Of a DNA stretch of 64,000 nt, positions 34,270-45,700 are shown piece after piece. Origin of the DNA: Dermacentor variabilis (Eukaryota; Arthropoda; Arachnida; Ixodida; Ixodidae); the NCBI RefSeq assembly GCF_050947875.1, contig NC_134571.1, positions 226,868,024 to 226,932,023 on the forward strand, read 5' to 3'. Within the stretch, counting starts at the first letter, position 1; every line of letters starts with the position of its first letter. The notes under the pieces were generated by a model that saw only the letters and a list, made by a program, of their open reading frames with translations, had not been told where the DNA came from and made no database searches. The position numbers and the translations under genes were made by a program.

Positions 34270-34972
34270 ACCCTGTAGACAATATTGATACAAGTGCCAG
34301 ATTGTAGTATGCCACAAGGAGCAGTAATCTCTCAAACCTTCAACGTAGCCATGCTAGGCACTCCAGAAGCAGCTGCATATACGGTCCGCCATATATGCGG
34401 ACATCACAGTCCGGATGACCATAGGCTCACTGGGGCAAAGTGAAGAGAGGCTGCAGGAAGCCGTGAGCCTCATTGAGACAACATACGTAATTGGGTGCTG
34501 CACGCTATTTGCCCCACGAAAATCGGTCACCCAGAGGGAAAAAATTGGCATTGCTCCATTCCCGAAATGGATGGACACCACACTAAGTCTGGGATGCAGA
34601 GAAGCTAGGGCCAAGTACTACAAGAAATTGTACGATGGCAGGAGTAACACACACTACACTGATGCCACAGTACACAGGACACGTATAACGTATACCATGG
34701 TTTACAACGACAGTGATAACAGTTGCAGAGAAGTCATGAGCACCACAGTGCAGGCCTAAACATCTGCGAGGTCCAGGAGATGGCCATCACTATGGCTATT
34801 GCAGTGCACACAAACAGGAGTGCGGAAGCCCACATCCAGATGGACTCCATGCAGGCGTGTGAAACTACGAAAATAGGATATGCCTGTGGCGAGCTAAAAA
34901 AATCTCGGAGACAATGCACTGAGACTCGTGTTGCGGCTGCCTACCACCTGGTGCACAATCGATTTGCTTAGG
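34270..34972 (+). pseudogene. I-clade LINE fragment: reverse transcriptase end and RNase H
   Basis: MPQGAVISQTFNVAM (about 34297-34355) matches the GxPQGSVLSPxLFNIAM block. YADITV (about 34394-34412) is a degraded YADDI catalytic box, and IGSLGQSEERLQEAV follows. Downstream, NTHYTDATVHRTRITYTMVY (about 34650-34710) looks like the start of an RNase H domain with its first Asp, and a shifted frame gives EMAITMAIAVHTN. The RNase H segment points to the I-clade group rather than RTE or CR1. Frameshifts are present. Confidence 0.6.
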
Positions 34973-35143
34973 TGCTAAAGAGGAAAGTTGGACAATTGAA
35001 GAATGTACTGTGCCTTGGCTCAGGTTGGTACTTACGAAATTCCTTGAAAGCCCTCTAGCTTTGCCAAAATTGCTTCAGTAGCACATGCTACTCACTTGTA
35101 GCCAATTTAACCGCAGTAAATTTTCGTTGCTGTGGGCCTTTAA

Positions 35144-36094
35144 AGGGACACGAAAGAAAATGATTGCTTTATACATGATGTATTCTATTCAAATAATTTA
35201 AGTACAGTTGTATTTAATATCTAATCAAATATTTGATAGTCAATTGCAGATGCGTATACTTATAACAGGGATATTCATTTAAGTGTAATTGGATGTGCCT
35301 GTACTGACTAGTACAAAAAATATGGCTATAAATGACAAAGTATCAGTTTTAAACAACACTAATTTTCATTTAATAAACTCCAAGAATAGCTTCTCAAGAC
35401 GTTTAGAGCCTAGTCACAAATAGGCTTTTCAAGATTGAATCACTGCTGTGTAGCTAGCTTTTAAAAAATGTAAACAAATGCTTGCTGAAAAAAAAAGAGA
35501 AGTTGGTCTAAAGGAAACAAAAGGAAAACTTTAAGATATGCTGTGATGCATGTAAGAAGGCCTGTTGCAAGTAGAACATCTAACACTAAAACATCTAAAA
35601 CAGGTACATGAATAGACTGCCAAAAGCACTAACTAGCAGACCACGTGTCTATGCTTCCGCCACATAACTGAAAACAAAGCTTCCATACCCATTTTGTTGG
35701 GACACTGCTTCTTAAATTTTTGTCATTGTTCTACCTCTGATAATTTGAGACACTTTTTTTTAGCAGACAGGGAAAGATAACTGAATTCTTTCTTTTTTTT
35801 TCATACTTCAGTCACCTTGGCTCAGTAATGTTCCTGAATTATTCATGTCCAATCTTTGGCTCTTTTTGAACAAAGTGTGGCCCATTTTACAAACCAACGG
35901 TAAACTAAGCCCTAGCAGATGCTATCAAAAACTGAAAAAATGCCGACCTGGTCCGAGAACTTCTAGGTGCCACCCGTCTCTGCCTATTGCGCCTTTTCTG
36001 GCTTACCAATCCTCTTGTCATGCTACATGGCATTTTTGGTCATGGAGAAGGGCGATTTACTAAAACAGTAATTCATTTTCTCTAAAATGTCCCT
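35144..36094. mobile_element. 951 bp TTAA-flanked non-autonomous DNA transposon
   Basis: The termini AGGGACACGAAAGAAAATGA (left) and, reverse complemented, AGGGACATTTTAGAGAAAAT (right) are inverted repeats of about 30 bp. TTAA stands immediately outside both ends (35140-35143, 36095-36098), the duplication made by piggyBac-type transposases. No transposase frame is inside. The right end is about 30 bp from the end of the last exon of the MULE/SWIM gene. Assignment to piggyBac rests only on TTAA. Confidence 0.6.
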
Positions 36095-36129
36095 TTAAAG
36101 TTACGCAGAACGAAAGAATGGCTAAAAAT

Positions 36130-36567
36130 TTACTTACTATATGTATGGTCAAAACCAGTATGCTGACCTGAACTGCCAGCGGCTGCTAGCACATCTGATA
36201 TGGCCCTCTGTTCCCGTAAAGTTGGCTTAGCCATGCGCTCTGTGGTACGAGTGGGCTTTCGTTTTGTAGAAACAAAGCGCAGTTGTTTTTCAATTTTTTT
36301 CGTTGCCGATACTGCTGGCAGCAACTCTTTTTCTGGTGCTGACATGACACTCAGGTTTTCAAGAATTTTCTCGAGTGCTGGCTTGAGCCACGACGCAGCA
36401 CGTTCTTCAACTGTTGGTTTTTTCAGCTCTTCTGAAATTGCGTGTAATAGATTGGTGCAGTCCCCAGGTTTCATTTCCTTGCCTACTTTACTTTCATCTA
36501 TTGCGTCGAGGGCAGTGATGTAATCTCTTATTTCTTTCTCCGTTTCGTCTTGGCTCCTGTCGCAGTC
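36130..36567 (-). CDS. MULE/SWIM-domain protein, exon E (C-terminal part)
   Basis: The exon follows an acceptor TTGTTGCAG (exon starts at 36567) in phase 0, matching the phase-0 donor of exon D 11.6 kb upstream. It encodes about 145 residues: an acidic, likely helical segment (DCDRSQDETEKEIRDYITAL), a Lys/Glu-rich middle (KKPTVEERAASWLKPALEK), and a basic tail with FVSTKRKPTRTTERMAKPT, which may hold a nuclear localisation signal. No enzymatic motif. The frame can end at TAA 36130-36132. Alternatively a good donor, GTAAGT, begins at 36137 and could splice to a further exon; the sequence cannot decide. The linker-plus-basic-tail layout fits the C-terminal end of this protein type. Confidence 0.7.
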   Translation of the reverse strand, partial: DCDRSQDETEKEIRDYITALDAIDESKVGKEMKPGDCTNLLHAISEELKKPTVEERAASWLKPALEKILENLSVMSAPEKELLPAVSATKKIEKQLRFVSTKRKPTRTTERMAKPTLREQRAISDVLAAAGSSGQHTGFDHTYSK

Positions 36568-38222
36568 CTGCAACAATACAACAATGAAAAACATTACCTT
36601 GCTGTCTTATAACTATAACGTCAGTGGCACTGCTGCCATGCGGTTAATGTGTGTAAATGCTGTGGGCTGCAACTTTTGCTACTCAGCTTATCACCAGATA
36701 CTTCAGATTCCTTCAAATTGTCTTAAAGGCATGTAAAAATGTTGCAAATGAGCAAATAAAGATCTGCATCGCTGAAATAGAGACATTAAATTCGCACATA
36801 GGGTACTTAACATGGCATTCACGATTGACAGACATCTGCCCCATGTGTTCGCTCAGGAACTGGTTCCCTTGTGCAGCAAGCACACCTCCCTTGTAGCAGA
36901 GACCTTTAGAAAATCCTCTAATAAGTGTTGCTATCCCTTACATATCTGGAACAAAAAAAATCAATATTCTACAATTTTAAATGGCATTTCTTGAATCGAA
37001 TAGCAAAGACTATTCAATTTGTACTCAAAATATTGAATTTTTGTTTGCTCAACCTAATGAACAACGAGCAGATGGAGATGCCAGTATGCGACCCAATTAA
37101 TGCCGACTGCTTGCCGTTATTACCTCCACGAAGTTCTTAGTCGAGTTTTCTTCTCTATTAGTTGCAGGTGTGCCTAATACAGTGTTTTCACTTTAACATC
37201 CTTATTTGCCTTTCTTCACTCTGATTTCCACTTAAGAATTTTGAACTTTGAGTGCCTACAACCTATATTAGGAAGTAGCCGCTAGCAACATGTGGGAAGC
37301 AGTGTTCTTTATTTTAAGCATGAATGACATTGTCATTCACTGAATTTTGTGTGTAGTGCACAAAGCATCACATGGCAATAATTTCTTTGTTGAAAGAACT
37401 ATAAAAGACACTGGTAAAAAATTACTGCATAATTCATTTGGGATAAGAAAGTTGAAAACCCTGTATTTTTTTTTTAGAATGCCTTTTTTTTTTCCAATTA
37501 GACGTTTTACTGAAAAACATTTTGCAGCAGAAATTATGTTCCAGTGTCGTTCTTCCAAAACACATAGTGAAACTTGTGAGCCCACTTTGTGTCTGCAAAA
37601 CTGAATGAATTGGTTTTATGTGTAAGATTAGATTGCCCAAATTATATAGAATTTTTTATGTTAATTATTAAGCTCAAGGATGTAATTAATGTTTTGAAAC
37701 ATCCGTTCTATGCTTCCATATATGTAAATGTAAGCTTTCACACAGTGAACACACTAAATTAGAAATATGCCTGCTATCCATGCTTTTTGTGCGTGAAAGG
37801 AACTTGCATGCTTTTGTATGTTTAGGAAATTGCCTTTCATTCTGTTTATTTGGCATAATTTTCTGATCTATACTAGCAGCTACAGTGTACTGAGGTTGAG
37901 TGCCAAGGCAAGGGACCCGGAAGTTTTATGGGAATAACTACCCAAAATTACTGTGGATGGATCTGGCTGTGGGAGTGGTTCAGGAAGTGCACTGAAACTT
38001 GGAAAATTAATGTTCAGTGTGACCACAGCATTCTGGAGCGAGGGTCTGCGCTGGAAGAAAACTATGAAATATGTTAGCAACTTGTCAAACATTGTCTTAA
38101 CCCCAATGTATGCTTTTAACGGTGCATAATGGGAAAGGACAACCAGTGACATCGATGCGAGCCTTCCGACTAAAAGTTTGCTCTATGCATTCCTCTGCGT
38201 CATTTCAGCAATGGCAACAGAG
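36568..38222. other. Intron D-E of the MULE/SWIM gene, no other gene seen
   Basis: Low-acceptor side of the 11.6 kb intron (36568-48167). AT-rich, short frames only. Confidence 0.4.
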
Positions 38223-38300
38223 CAGGCGCGTACCCAGGAATTTTTTTTGGGGGGGGGGAGGGGGCAACCATAGGTCTCTTTCTTATGCAAATTAGGGGGG
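38223..38300 (+). repeat. Poly-G MITE family, left end
   Basis: CAGGCGCGTACCCAGGAATT followed by a T-run and G10, the common start of this repeat family. The other end was not recognised. Confidence 0.5.
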
Positions 38301-38376
38301 GTACGTTTATTATACAAATACGAATAATGCTCACCATTCGCCATAAAGACACAAACCCGAAAAGAGAACTGAAATA

Positions 38377-38412
38377 AGGTGCATCTCACAGGCCTACCTG
38401 CGAGATGCACCT
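38377..38412. repeat. Perfect 11 bp hairpin
   Basis: AGGTGCATCTC (38377-38387) and GAGATGCACCT (38402-38412) are exact inverted copies with a 14 nt loop. Not followed by a T-run; function unknown. Confidence 0.6.
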
Positions 38413-40779
38413 CTCCTTTACATGGCAAACAAGGAACCACATCAAATGGACTCGCGCTGTAAAGAACCGCAGGAAGAACACTGCCAAGAACAAGTAAACA
38501 AGTCAAAATATAAATTAAAGATTTCTATAGTAGAATACATAGCAACCTTGGCACCTGAACCGCGCGGGGTTGTGTTACTCGGCCAGCCAATCGCAACAGC
38601 AAACAAAATCATCGTCATGTGGCCTTTTCAAAATGGCGTCTACTTGATAGATCCGGAGAGTCTGCTGTTCCTGAACAGCCTTTTCATCGGCGGAAGCAAT
38701 GAGGTGTGCAACAGACATGGACAAAGTGTATGGAGTCTGAGCATATCACTCTTCAAAAGTCTGCGGTACAGTTCATTTCACTGCTGAACCCGTTTTACTC
38801 ATGAAGCTTCACTGCCAACTGCACTGAAACTTGAAAACATAGTTGCAGCAAAGCAAGCATTTTATAATTTTCAGTTCAATAAAGAATTTGATTTTTGCCA
38901 TTTCACTATAATAGGCGAGGGAAAATGAATAAAATTACGTGCTAATAATTTTATTTTTGTGGTTACCGCCTTATTTGCTTAACATGAAAAGTTTAAGGTA
39001 TGAATTATTTGTAGCCTTGCAGAGGAAAAGTGGCTGGCGGTTATGAGGCCGTGGGAGGGGCTTCGCTGCATACTTAAGTTGCATCAGACTATAGTTGCAT
39101 TTTTTGAATTAGCTCCAGAAGAAATAGAGAAATATATATTTGCGGAACAATCACATTTCTTTTGGATCCCTTGTTTACTGCTCTACCAAGTGACAAAACT
39201 GACTCGCGTTGTTATTTGGGAAGTTGTGTAACGATGCGTGGCCGCCAGTCCTGCGCAACCACATAGAGCGCAGGACGCTGCAGTTCTAGACATGCTGCGC
39301 CCACCGTGAAAGGCTAGAAAGCCCACATAAGCACAGCAGAGAAGTGGCAACATCAGGCAGTTTGACTGATAACTGTAGAAGCACCATTCAAGACACACGG
39401 AATTGTTCCCCACTTCTGGCGGCATTTACTCTACTTTCTTTTTAAATAAAAAGATGTTTATACACAATTATTTTCATAAACAATGGTTAAATTTGTTAAT
39501 TTTCGCTTTATTTTCCTGTTTGACTGTTGCCTTGGCTCTCTCCCTTAGTAGATTGTTTATTTTCTCAGCTCCTTGCGACTCTTGTTTCCAGTTGCCAATT
39601 TTGCACGAAAAGTGCTGTACAATTAGGGAAAAACCAGATGACTTAACGCGCGAGTCATATTGCTTATGGGTTTAAGGGTTATTGCAGGGTTTCATGATTG
39701 ACGCTGTTTCACATTACTTAATTTACTTTATCTAACCCACATCGCGGGTATATCGTTCCGGCTCGCCAGCGTCGCGGCGAGCCGCCACTCGAGGAAATAA
39801 TGAAGCAAAGGGAAAAGTTAAATGCAATTGGTGTTTTCTCTGACTGCAACTCATTCCACGAGCATACAGACCAGCTGACTAAGAAACAAATCTCTTTCCT
39901 GGTCCATGTATCAGTCTAAGCAAAGAAGGTTGAACTAACGAAGCAACAGCGATGCGCGTGACTGTTGAATAGATGGTGAAAACTAAAGGCATCTTGAATT
40001 CATCGCGCAGGCACCGAATCTATGAGAAAATGCCTTCACACCCCAAGAGATGCCGATAACTACCATAACCCAAAAGGAGTGAAAAAGGCAGCAAAATGAC
40101 AGCTCAATAGCTGTCAAATCTCAAAATTGATTTGGCGGCGCTTTAGAAATGTGTGAGGAGTGGTGGCGGGGAGGGGGCGGGCAGGGCCCCCACCACCTGG
40201 GTTCGTGCCTGCAAGAGAGGAGTACTTAATGTGCTGGAACCAGCCTAAATGGAACCTGGCCTTTACACAAGCAAAATAGTCTTGCAAATCACCAGACACT
40301 AACTGCAAAGGCCTGCAGTTAGCATGCTGATGGCGCAAAACAAGCTGACAAGAATTAAAATCAGAAGGAGACAAGGTAGCTATGAATCTTGATAATTTTT
40401 AGCTCTGCTCATGGTTTTTGCGAGCACTGCAGGCATTTCAATTTTTTTGTCTGGACCCGTGTTATTGCATTCCCTCTATATACCAACAAGCATATGAGCA
40501 AATCTTTTTTGCAATATTTTCACTTAAATTTTCTACAGTTATTCTTAACATAGTTGTAGTTGGTTATTCAATGAACTGCCAAGATTGCATGACTTTTTAT
40601 AAGACTCCATTTTATAGCAAGGCATACCTATCGGAAGACCACATCTTTATGATGGTGGATGGTGACATGCTTAACGGATGCAGGAGAACAGTTTATTACA
40701 AATGCGGTGGAGTATGAAATAGTTTTGACAGTCAAGCACTGTTTCTATGCCGTTTCTATGCCAGAGTGCATGGAACTGC
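38413..40779. other. Intronic DNA; possible CCAAT/ATGGC patch near 38590-38640
   Basis: GCCAGCCAATCGCAAC and AAAATGGCGTC lie within 60 bp of each other near 38580-38640, reminiscent of a promoter, but no exon could be tied to them. A minus-strand poly-G MITE end lies at about 40140-40220. Otherwise no gene is recognised. Confidence 0.25.
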
Positions 40780-41044
40780 TACACTCTTAGATAAGTTTAC
40801 ACCCTTTGGGTTGTATTTTGACCCCAAACAATAATCGTCATCTGTCTCGCCCGTATTTCCTTTCTTTACCACTGCAGGCCCGGTACTTCATTCTCACGCA
40901 CGGCTTGCGCTTTATCAGCTTGACAAAGCATTCCCGACAGGAAACCGCAGAGTTTTCAAGGGAGGAAACGCAAGCAAGGCAGACGACGATTATCGTTGTG
41001 GGACAATATAAGTCCCAAAGGGTGTAAACTTATTTAGGAGAATA
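40780..41044. mobile_element. MITE array, unit 1 (complete, 265 bp)
   Basis: The left end TACACTCTTAGATAAGTTTA and, reverse complemented, the right end TATTCTCCTAAATAAGTTTA are inverted repeats. Pairing continues through ACACCCTTTGGG and ATAATCGTCATCTGTCTCGC. The centre holds TTGCGC/GGCCCGGTACTTC sequence without a frame. Confidence 0.7.
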
Positions 41045-41185
41045 GACCTGTGTCACACGGCCACTTTCCATCTCGATCAAGTCCCATCCGCAACGAAATT
41101 CACTACCGCGATGGCTTCCCTCCCGCAGATGCCGCAAAGGAGCCATTCACGACCGGGAAATGCTATCCCGATCGAAAGTGTGTCG

Positions 41186-41867
41186 TACACTCCGAAGGGT
41201 GTAACTTTGTCTGAGAATGTACACTCCAAAAAAAGGTTACACCTTTTGGAGTGTATATTTCTTACACAACAATAATCGTCATCTGTCTTGCCCGCATTTC
41301 CTTGAAAACGCTGCGCTCGTTACTTTCCTGTCGGAAATGCTGTCTTGCTGATAACGTGCATGGCGCTCGTTACTGGAAAGTAGCGGGCTCGCCGCGTTAA
41401 AGAAAGGAAATGCGCACAAGACAGATGACGATTATCGTTGTGTGGGTGTGGCAAATTGAAGAAATAAAACGAAGGACACCGACCAACATAGAAGTGCTAA
41501 AAAATGAAAAAAATCTAAAAGACGTTTCGGCTTCGCTACGGAAGCCTTGTTCACAATGGTGTGGCAAATATACACCCCAAAGGTTGCAACTGTTTTTAGA
41601 GTAAGAGTGACGATTATTGTTGTGTGGCAGAGACGCACCTTTTGGAGTGTACCTCTGACACACAACGGTAAACGTCATCTGCCTTGCTTGCATTTCCTTT
41701 CTTCAAAGCGCCGCGCCCGCTACTTCCCTGTCGGGAATGCTGTCATTCTGATAACGCGCATGCTGTTCGTTACTGGAAAGTACTGGGCTCGCCGCGTTAA
41801 AGGAAATGCGGATAAGACTGATTATTGTTGTGTGGTAAAAGGGTGTAATTATGCGGAAGAGAGTGTG
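41186..41867. mobile_element. MITE array, further units in tandem
   Basis: A stranded right end (41186-41219) abuts a complete second copy (41220-41603), which abuts a third copy missing its left tip (41604-41867). All share ACACCTTTTGGAGTGTA, AATAATCGTCATCTGTCTTG, TTTCCTGTCGGAAATGCTGT and GGGCTCGCCGCGTTAAAG. Copy 2 is interrupted by a 103 bp insertion (41456-41558). The head-to-tail arrangement suggests repeated insertion into, or next to, existing copies. Confidence 0.65.
41456..41558 (-). mobile_element. 103 bp insertion carrying a hammerhead-like core
   Basis: Flanked by a perfect 10 bp repeat GTGTGGCAAA (41446-41455, 41559-41568). Read on the minus strand it contains GUGAACA (CUGANGA expected), then the hairpin GGCUUC-CGUAGC-GAAGCC (41529-41546), GAAA (41525-41528), C and GUC (41521-41523), i.e. 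the hammerhead order. It resembles the end of a Penelope-like element of a family other than the one at 25529-29265. The two substitutions in the first core block suggest it is inactive. Confidence 0.6.
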
Positions 41868-41984
41868 CTAGCCACCATACCCTTACTATAAATGTGTCTT
41901 ATATGTAAAAAAAAAACAGTTTTAACAGCGATTTTTTAGTAAAAAAAAAAAAAAAGTCACTTCCAAAGATTGTGCGCATCTATA
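41868..41984. other. A-rich spacer
   Basis: Two A-runs (near 41908 and 41940). No feature recognised. Confidence 0.4.
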
Positions 41985-42700
41985 GCCAAGCCGATCCATG
42001 CCTAAAGCTTCCCAAAATGGCCGACTGCATCGATCGTCGACATCGTTAATACTCTAATCGTCCACTTGATTTTTCGCTGCATTGGAAGTGCAAGCGGTTA
42101 ATTTCGCCGAGTGAAATGTCTCGACGCTTTTCAGCGCCCGTCTCGTGCTTCTGAAAAGAGCTTGCGGTACTGGCGTAAACAGACAGGCAAGTGGAAGTCT
42201 TTATTCTGCAGTTATTGAACCGTTACTTATCGATACATCTTGAAGTTAGCCTACAAGCTGTCGTTAAAAGTTTTGTCTTTCAATGGACCTTGTGCAGCGT
42301 ACTCTCAGCTTACTGCGAAATTCTTGACTGCGTTCTCGAGTTTTGATTAACGGTAATGAGCAGGAGTTAGATAATGCACAGAGGCAAGATTTTCTCTGGT
42401 CTTGCAGGAGTCCCAGGTGCTTTTTCCGCCGCGTACACTGTCGCAATCGTTACACATCTGAGGAACCAGACTGGCGGCGCATAGGTAAAACCGGCTGCCA
42501 GTGCAAGCCACAGTCCCCTACCTTGTCGCTATGAAGTGGAAACTTGTGCGTGTACTAAGTGTATGCAACGTGTCTTTGTTTAGTATAATTTGGCGGTGCC
42601 TCCAGGAGACAAAATGTGGAGCCCGTACTGCTCCGTCGGTTTGGGCTCGGCAATGCCTCCGCGTGGCGGGCGCGTTTAAGAGGAAGCTTTAGCTCAGATG
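41985..42700. other. CpG-rich intronic patch, possible promoter or exon
   Basis: Higher CG content than the flanks, with a YY1-like AAAATGGCCGAC at about 42015-42026. The plus-strand frame 42343-42534 contains a candidate donor GCATAGGTAAAA near 42481-42490. No domain is recognised in its residues. It could be the first exon of a separate plus-strand transcript inside the large intron, or a GC-rich repeat. Confidence 0.25.
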
Positions 42701-45700
42701 TTCCGATCTAAATACATGTAAACGGATAATTCGTTTTTCTCGGCAACCACTGCACCAAGTTTGACGTGGTTTTGTTACATATAAAACAAAAAAGCTTAGA
42801 ATCTAATTTCTGCTGGGTATATAAAAGATTTAACCGAAACAATTGAAGCAAAGCGGGGCATGGTGCTTTCAGTGCCCAATTTTTTAAGGAACATGTAGTT
42901 TTCCATTATAAAGGGGACTGTAATGCGACGTCTTTAAGTAGAGGGTCGACTTATGTTTCAGTATGAACGGGAATGAAGTGTTACGGAATTCTTTTAACAA
43001 AATTTACCTCTGCTGTTTAGTTTTCGTTATTGTGCGTAGAAGCAACAGTGCGTGCACTTTCAGCTGCTCAGTTTCTTTTCAATGCTGCTCTCATTTTGTA
43101 GAGTTCATTACATGTGCATTTGCAACACATTGGCGGAGGCAATAAGAACTGCATTTCTCGCTAGCTGGACAAGTCGGAATGGCAATGCATCATGGAGAAC
43201 AAGACTCGAATTGTGAAAGTCTGAAGTAATATATTTTCGTTTATATTTGGTGTTAACTTTCCAGCGCGAACTTTCTATCCTATTGAAGCAACATTTAGCC
43301 CCCTGTTTGGCCCGTTTTTTGAGGGCCTTGAATCAGGCCCCCTAGCAAGTTTTAGTTTACACTGCAATTTAAAGCTTCTCGAGACCCGAATACAGCCATG
43401 GGACATAATTGCTTTTCAAGCTGGTTTTTATTGCCTTCTGGCATGTTACGAACATGAAAGAAGTTACTTTTTTTTTAATAATAACAATTATAAGTAACTG
43501 CCATCTTTTTTAATTATCACAGTCGTATATAGACGGGCTAAGAGCTGCATCTCCAACAAGTAAACATCTCATGTTTGCTACGGTAAAAACTGCATTTCAT
43601 TGCCTGAACGCAGAGGTGAAGATGGAGTTATGTGTAGTAGACTGTTACTTTGCTGCTGCATCCTGGATTTTCACGCATTAATGAGGAATTCAAAACAGAC
43701 TTCAAGGTTGTTTCCTGCTGTCTGTGACAATGTAGAGGTCTAGATCAATTTAGTGTGAAATTCAAGTTCTTGAAAGTAGATAAGATTATGAGTGAACCAC
43801 TTTCGACAGTTCCACATGCATTGGACTTCACAATGAATATTTCGAGTAATGACTTCAGACTTCTGGCATTGTTTTACCGAAATAATCTTTTAAACTGGTC
43901 TATTATTAGAGGAGACGGAAGAAATTTAATGCCCTCATACCACACCACCATGAGGCGAGCGTGACTGCCATCAGAGACACTCTGCCTCGAGTAGCATCCA
44001 CAAGCGACGTTCCTTCCTCGCCTTGTCACATACTTGAGCCGAAAAACCACCACGTCGGCTTCGCGTGACTAGCACCACCCCCTTTTTTTTTCTTATCCAG
44101 TTTTGTTGCGTGGCACATTTTCGACCGTGGCATTGTGCATTCTGAATTGGGCGATTTAGCGAAGTAATGCGTCATGGCGAGAGACACTTAAGAGTGTTTT
44201 GCGTCGCACTGTTTGTGTTGCCTCGACTCCGGCTGGGTGCGACACTTTCTCGGGAGGGAGTAAAGTGGCGTTTCATTTGAAATTTCAGCTGTCTGTATCA
44301 CATGCACAGATTTGTCATGAATACCTGTGTCATGTGCTGTAAGGCTGTAAACTTAAGAACTGCATTAAATATGTTCTCTTAGTGGTGAATACAATGCATA
44401 CTTATCTTTTGCGCACAAAGAAAATGTGAACAGTGTACAGTGCTCCCACTTCTGCATCAGTCTGATAAAAAGGCCAACAAAGAGTGATACTGCACTAAAT
44501 CAAGTATCTTGAAATTTGGAGACATCCTAGGGATGCTCCTGCAGCAGACATGATTGACCAAAGAGGTTAACAATGTACAGCTGCTTGCAGTGACCAAATG
44601 CACAGCACCATCAGCTTTGTGCCATGCTATAATTCTATCAAAACCGCCTAAAATTCTTGCAGCTTTTTAGAAAAGGACTAGTGGCACATAACAGTGTGCC
44701 TTCTTTTCCCGTTTTTTGAATGTATATTTCGCTCCCACGTAGCTGATGTGACTCAATGATTTATAGTCCTGAAAGCTTGTTTGCTTTCTTATGAATGTTA
44801 CCAAAAGCTTGCGTGTGCAAGCTTACCCCTGCCCACACCGAACGCAGACCCAGCGAGTTTATTTAGTATAAAAAGCTAAAGCAATGTAGTGGCTGCACTA
44901 TTGTTACGAATCTGTCGTAATTATAGATGTTGCCGATTTTATGTATTGCTTGTTTTCATCACTCGGGATATCGCCCAAAATGCTAGGAGGTAAAAAAAAA
45001 AGGATGTATAATAATGTTCACAGGATACGGTTATGTGATGAGTAGGGACTGGTGGTGGCAGCCGATTGAGGGAACGAGCTCGCCTGTGGATCTTGCAACC
45101 ACAAGACGTTCAAGTAGCTTTTTTCGCATTAAAGTGCAACAAGTGACTAGAAAAAAAAAAAAACAGCCTGGGCATTTCATCAAAACATGCCGTTGGGAAC
45201 AAAAGTCTATGGATCTACACGCACCATGAAATACCCAATTTTTTTTCTCACTTGCCATGTTGCCATGTTGGCAACTTTCCACAGTAAAGTTGTGGAACGG
45301 GGTGGGGCCCTCCATTTCATTCCTACTTGACAGAGTTGAGATCTCTTAATTCCACTCTTTAACTCCCCAGAATGCCAAGAATTGCACCATTCCTACAACT
45401 TTAAATGAAACTCTTACTATAGTTGTTTACTAGTTGTGCCTTTCAGCAAAAAACTTTTTTGAAGTTTTAACAACATTGCAAATAATGTTATACTTTTTCA
45501 TAAGAACAAGTTCGCTTTGTGACCTTTTATTTTTGCAGTACGTTGTATGTTACCTAAGGTGCGCAAGTTTAATTCATGAATAAATAATGTGATTGCAGAA
45601 TATATTCAGTAATGTTAATCTATAATGGAATCAGTTGGGCAGATGTAGTTGGAATGGAACGGGCACAGAGTTCTGTAGCACTAAGCCATCACTTTGAATA

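Noticed and set aside
36200..36523. Plus-strand 107-codon frame
   Set aside because: Antisense shadow of exon E, which has splice-phase and gene-context support.
37337..37640. Frames on both strands with basic residues
   Set aside because: AT-rich intronic sequence with poly-T runs; no family motif and no splice support.
39763..39783. GGCTCGCC/GGCGAGCC short palindrome
   Set aside because: Only an 8 bp stem in CG-rich sequence; no terminator or RNA context.
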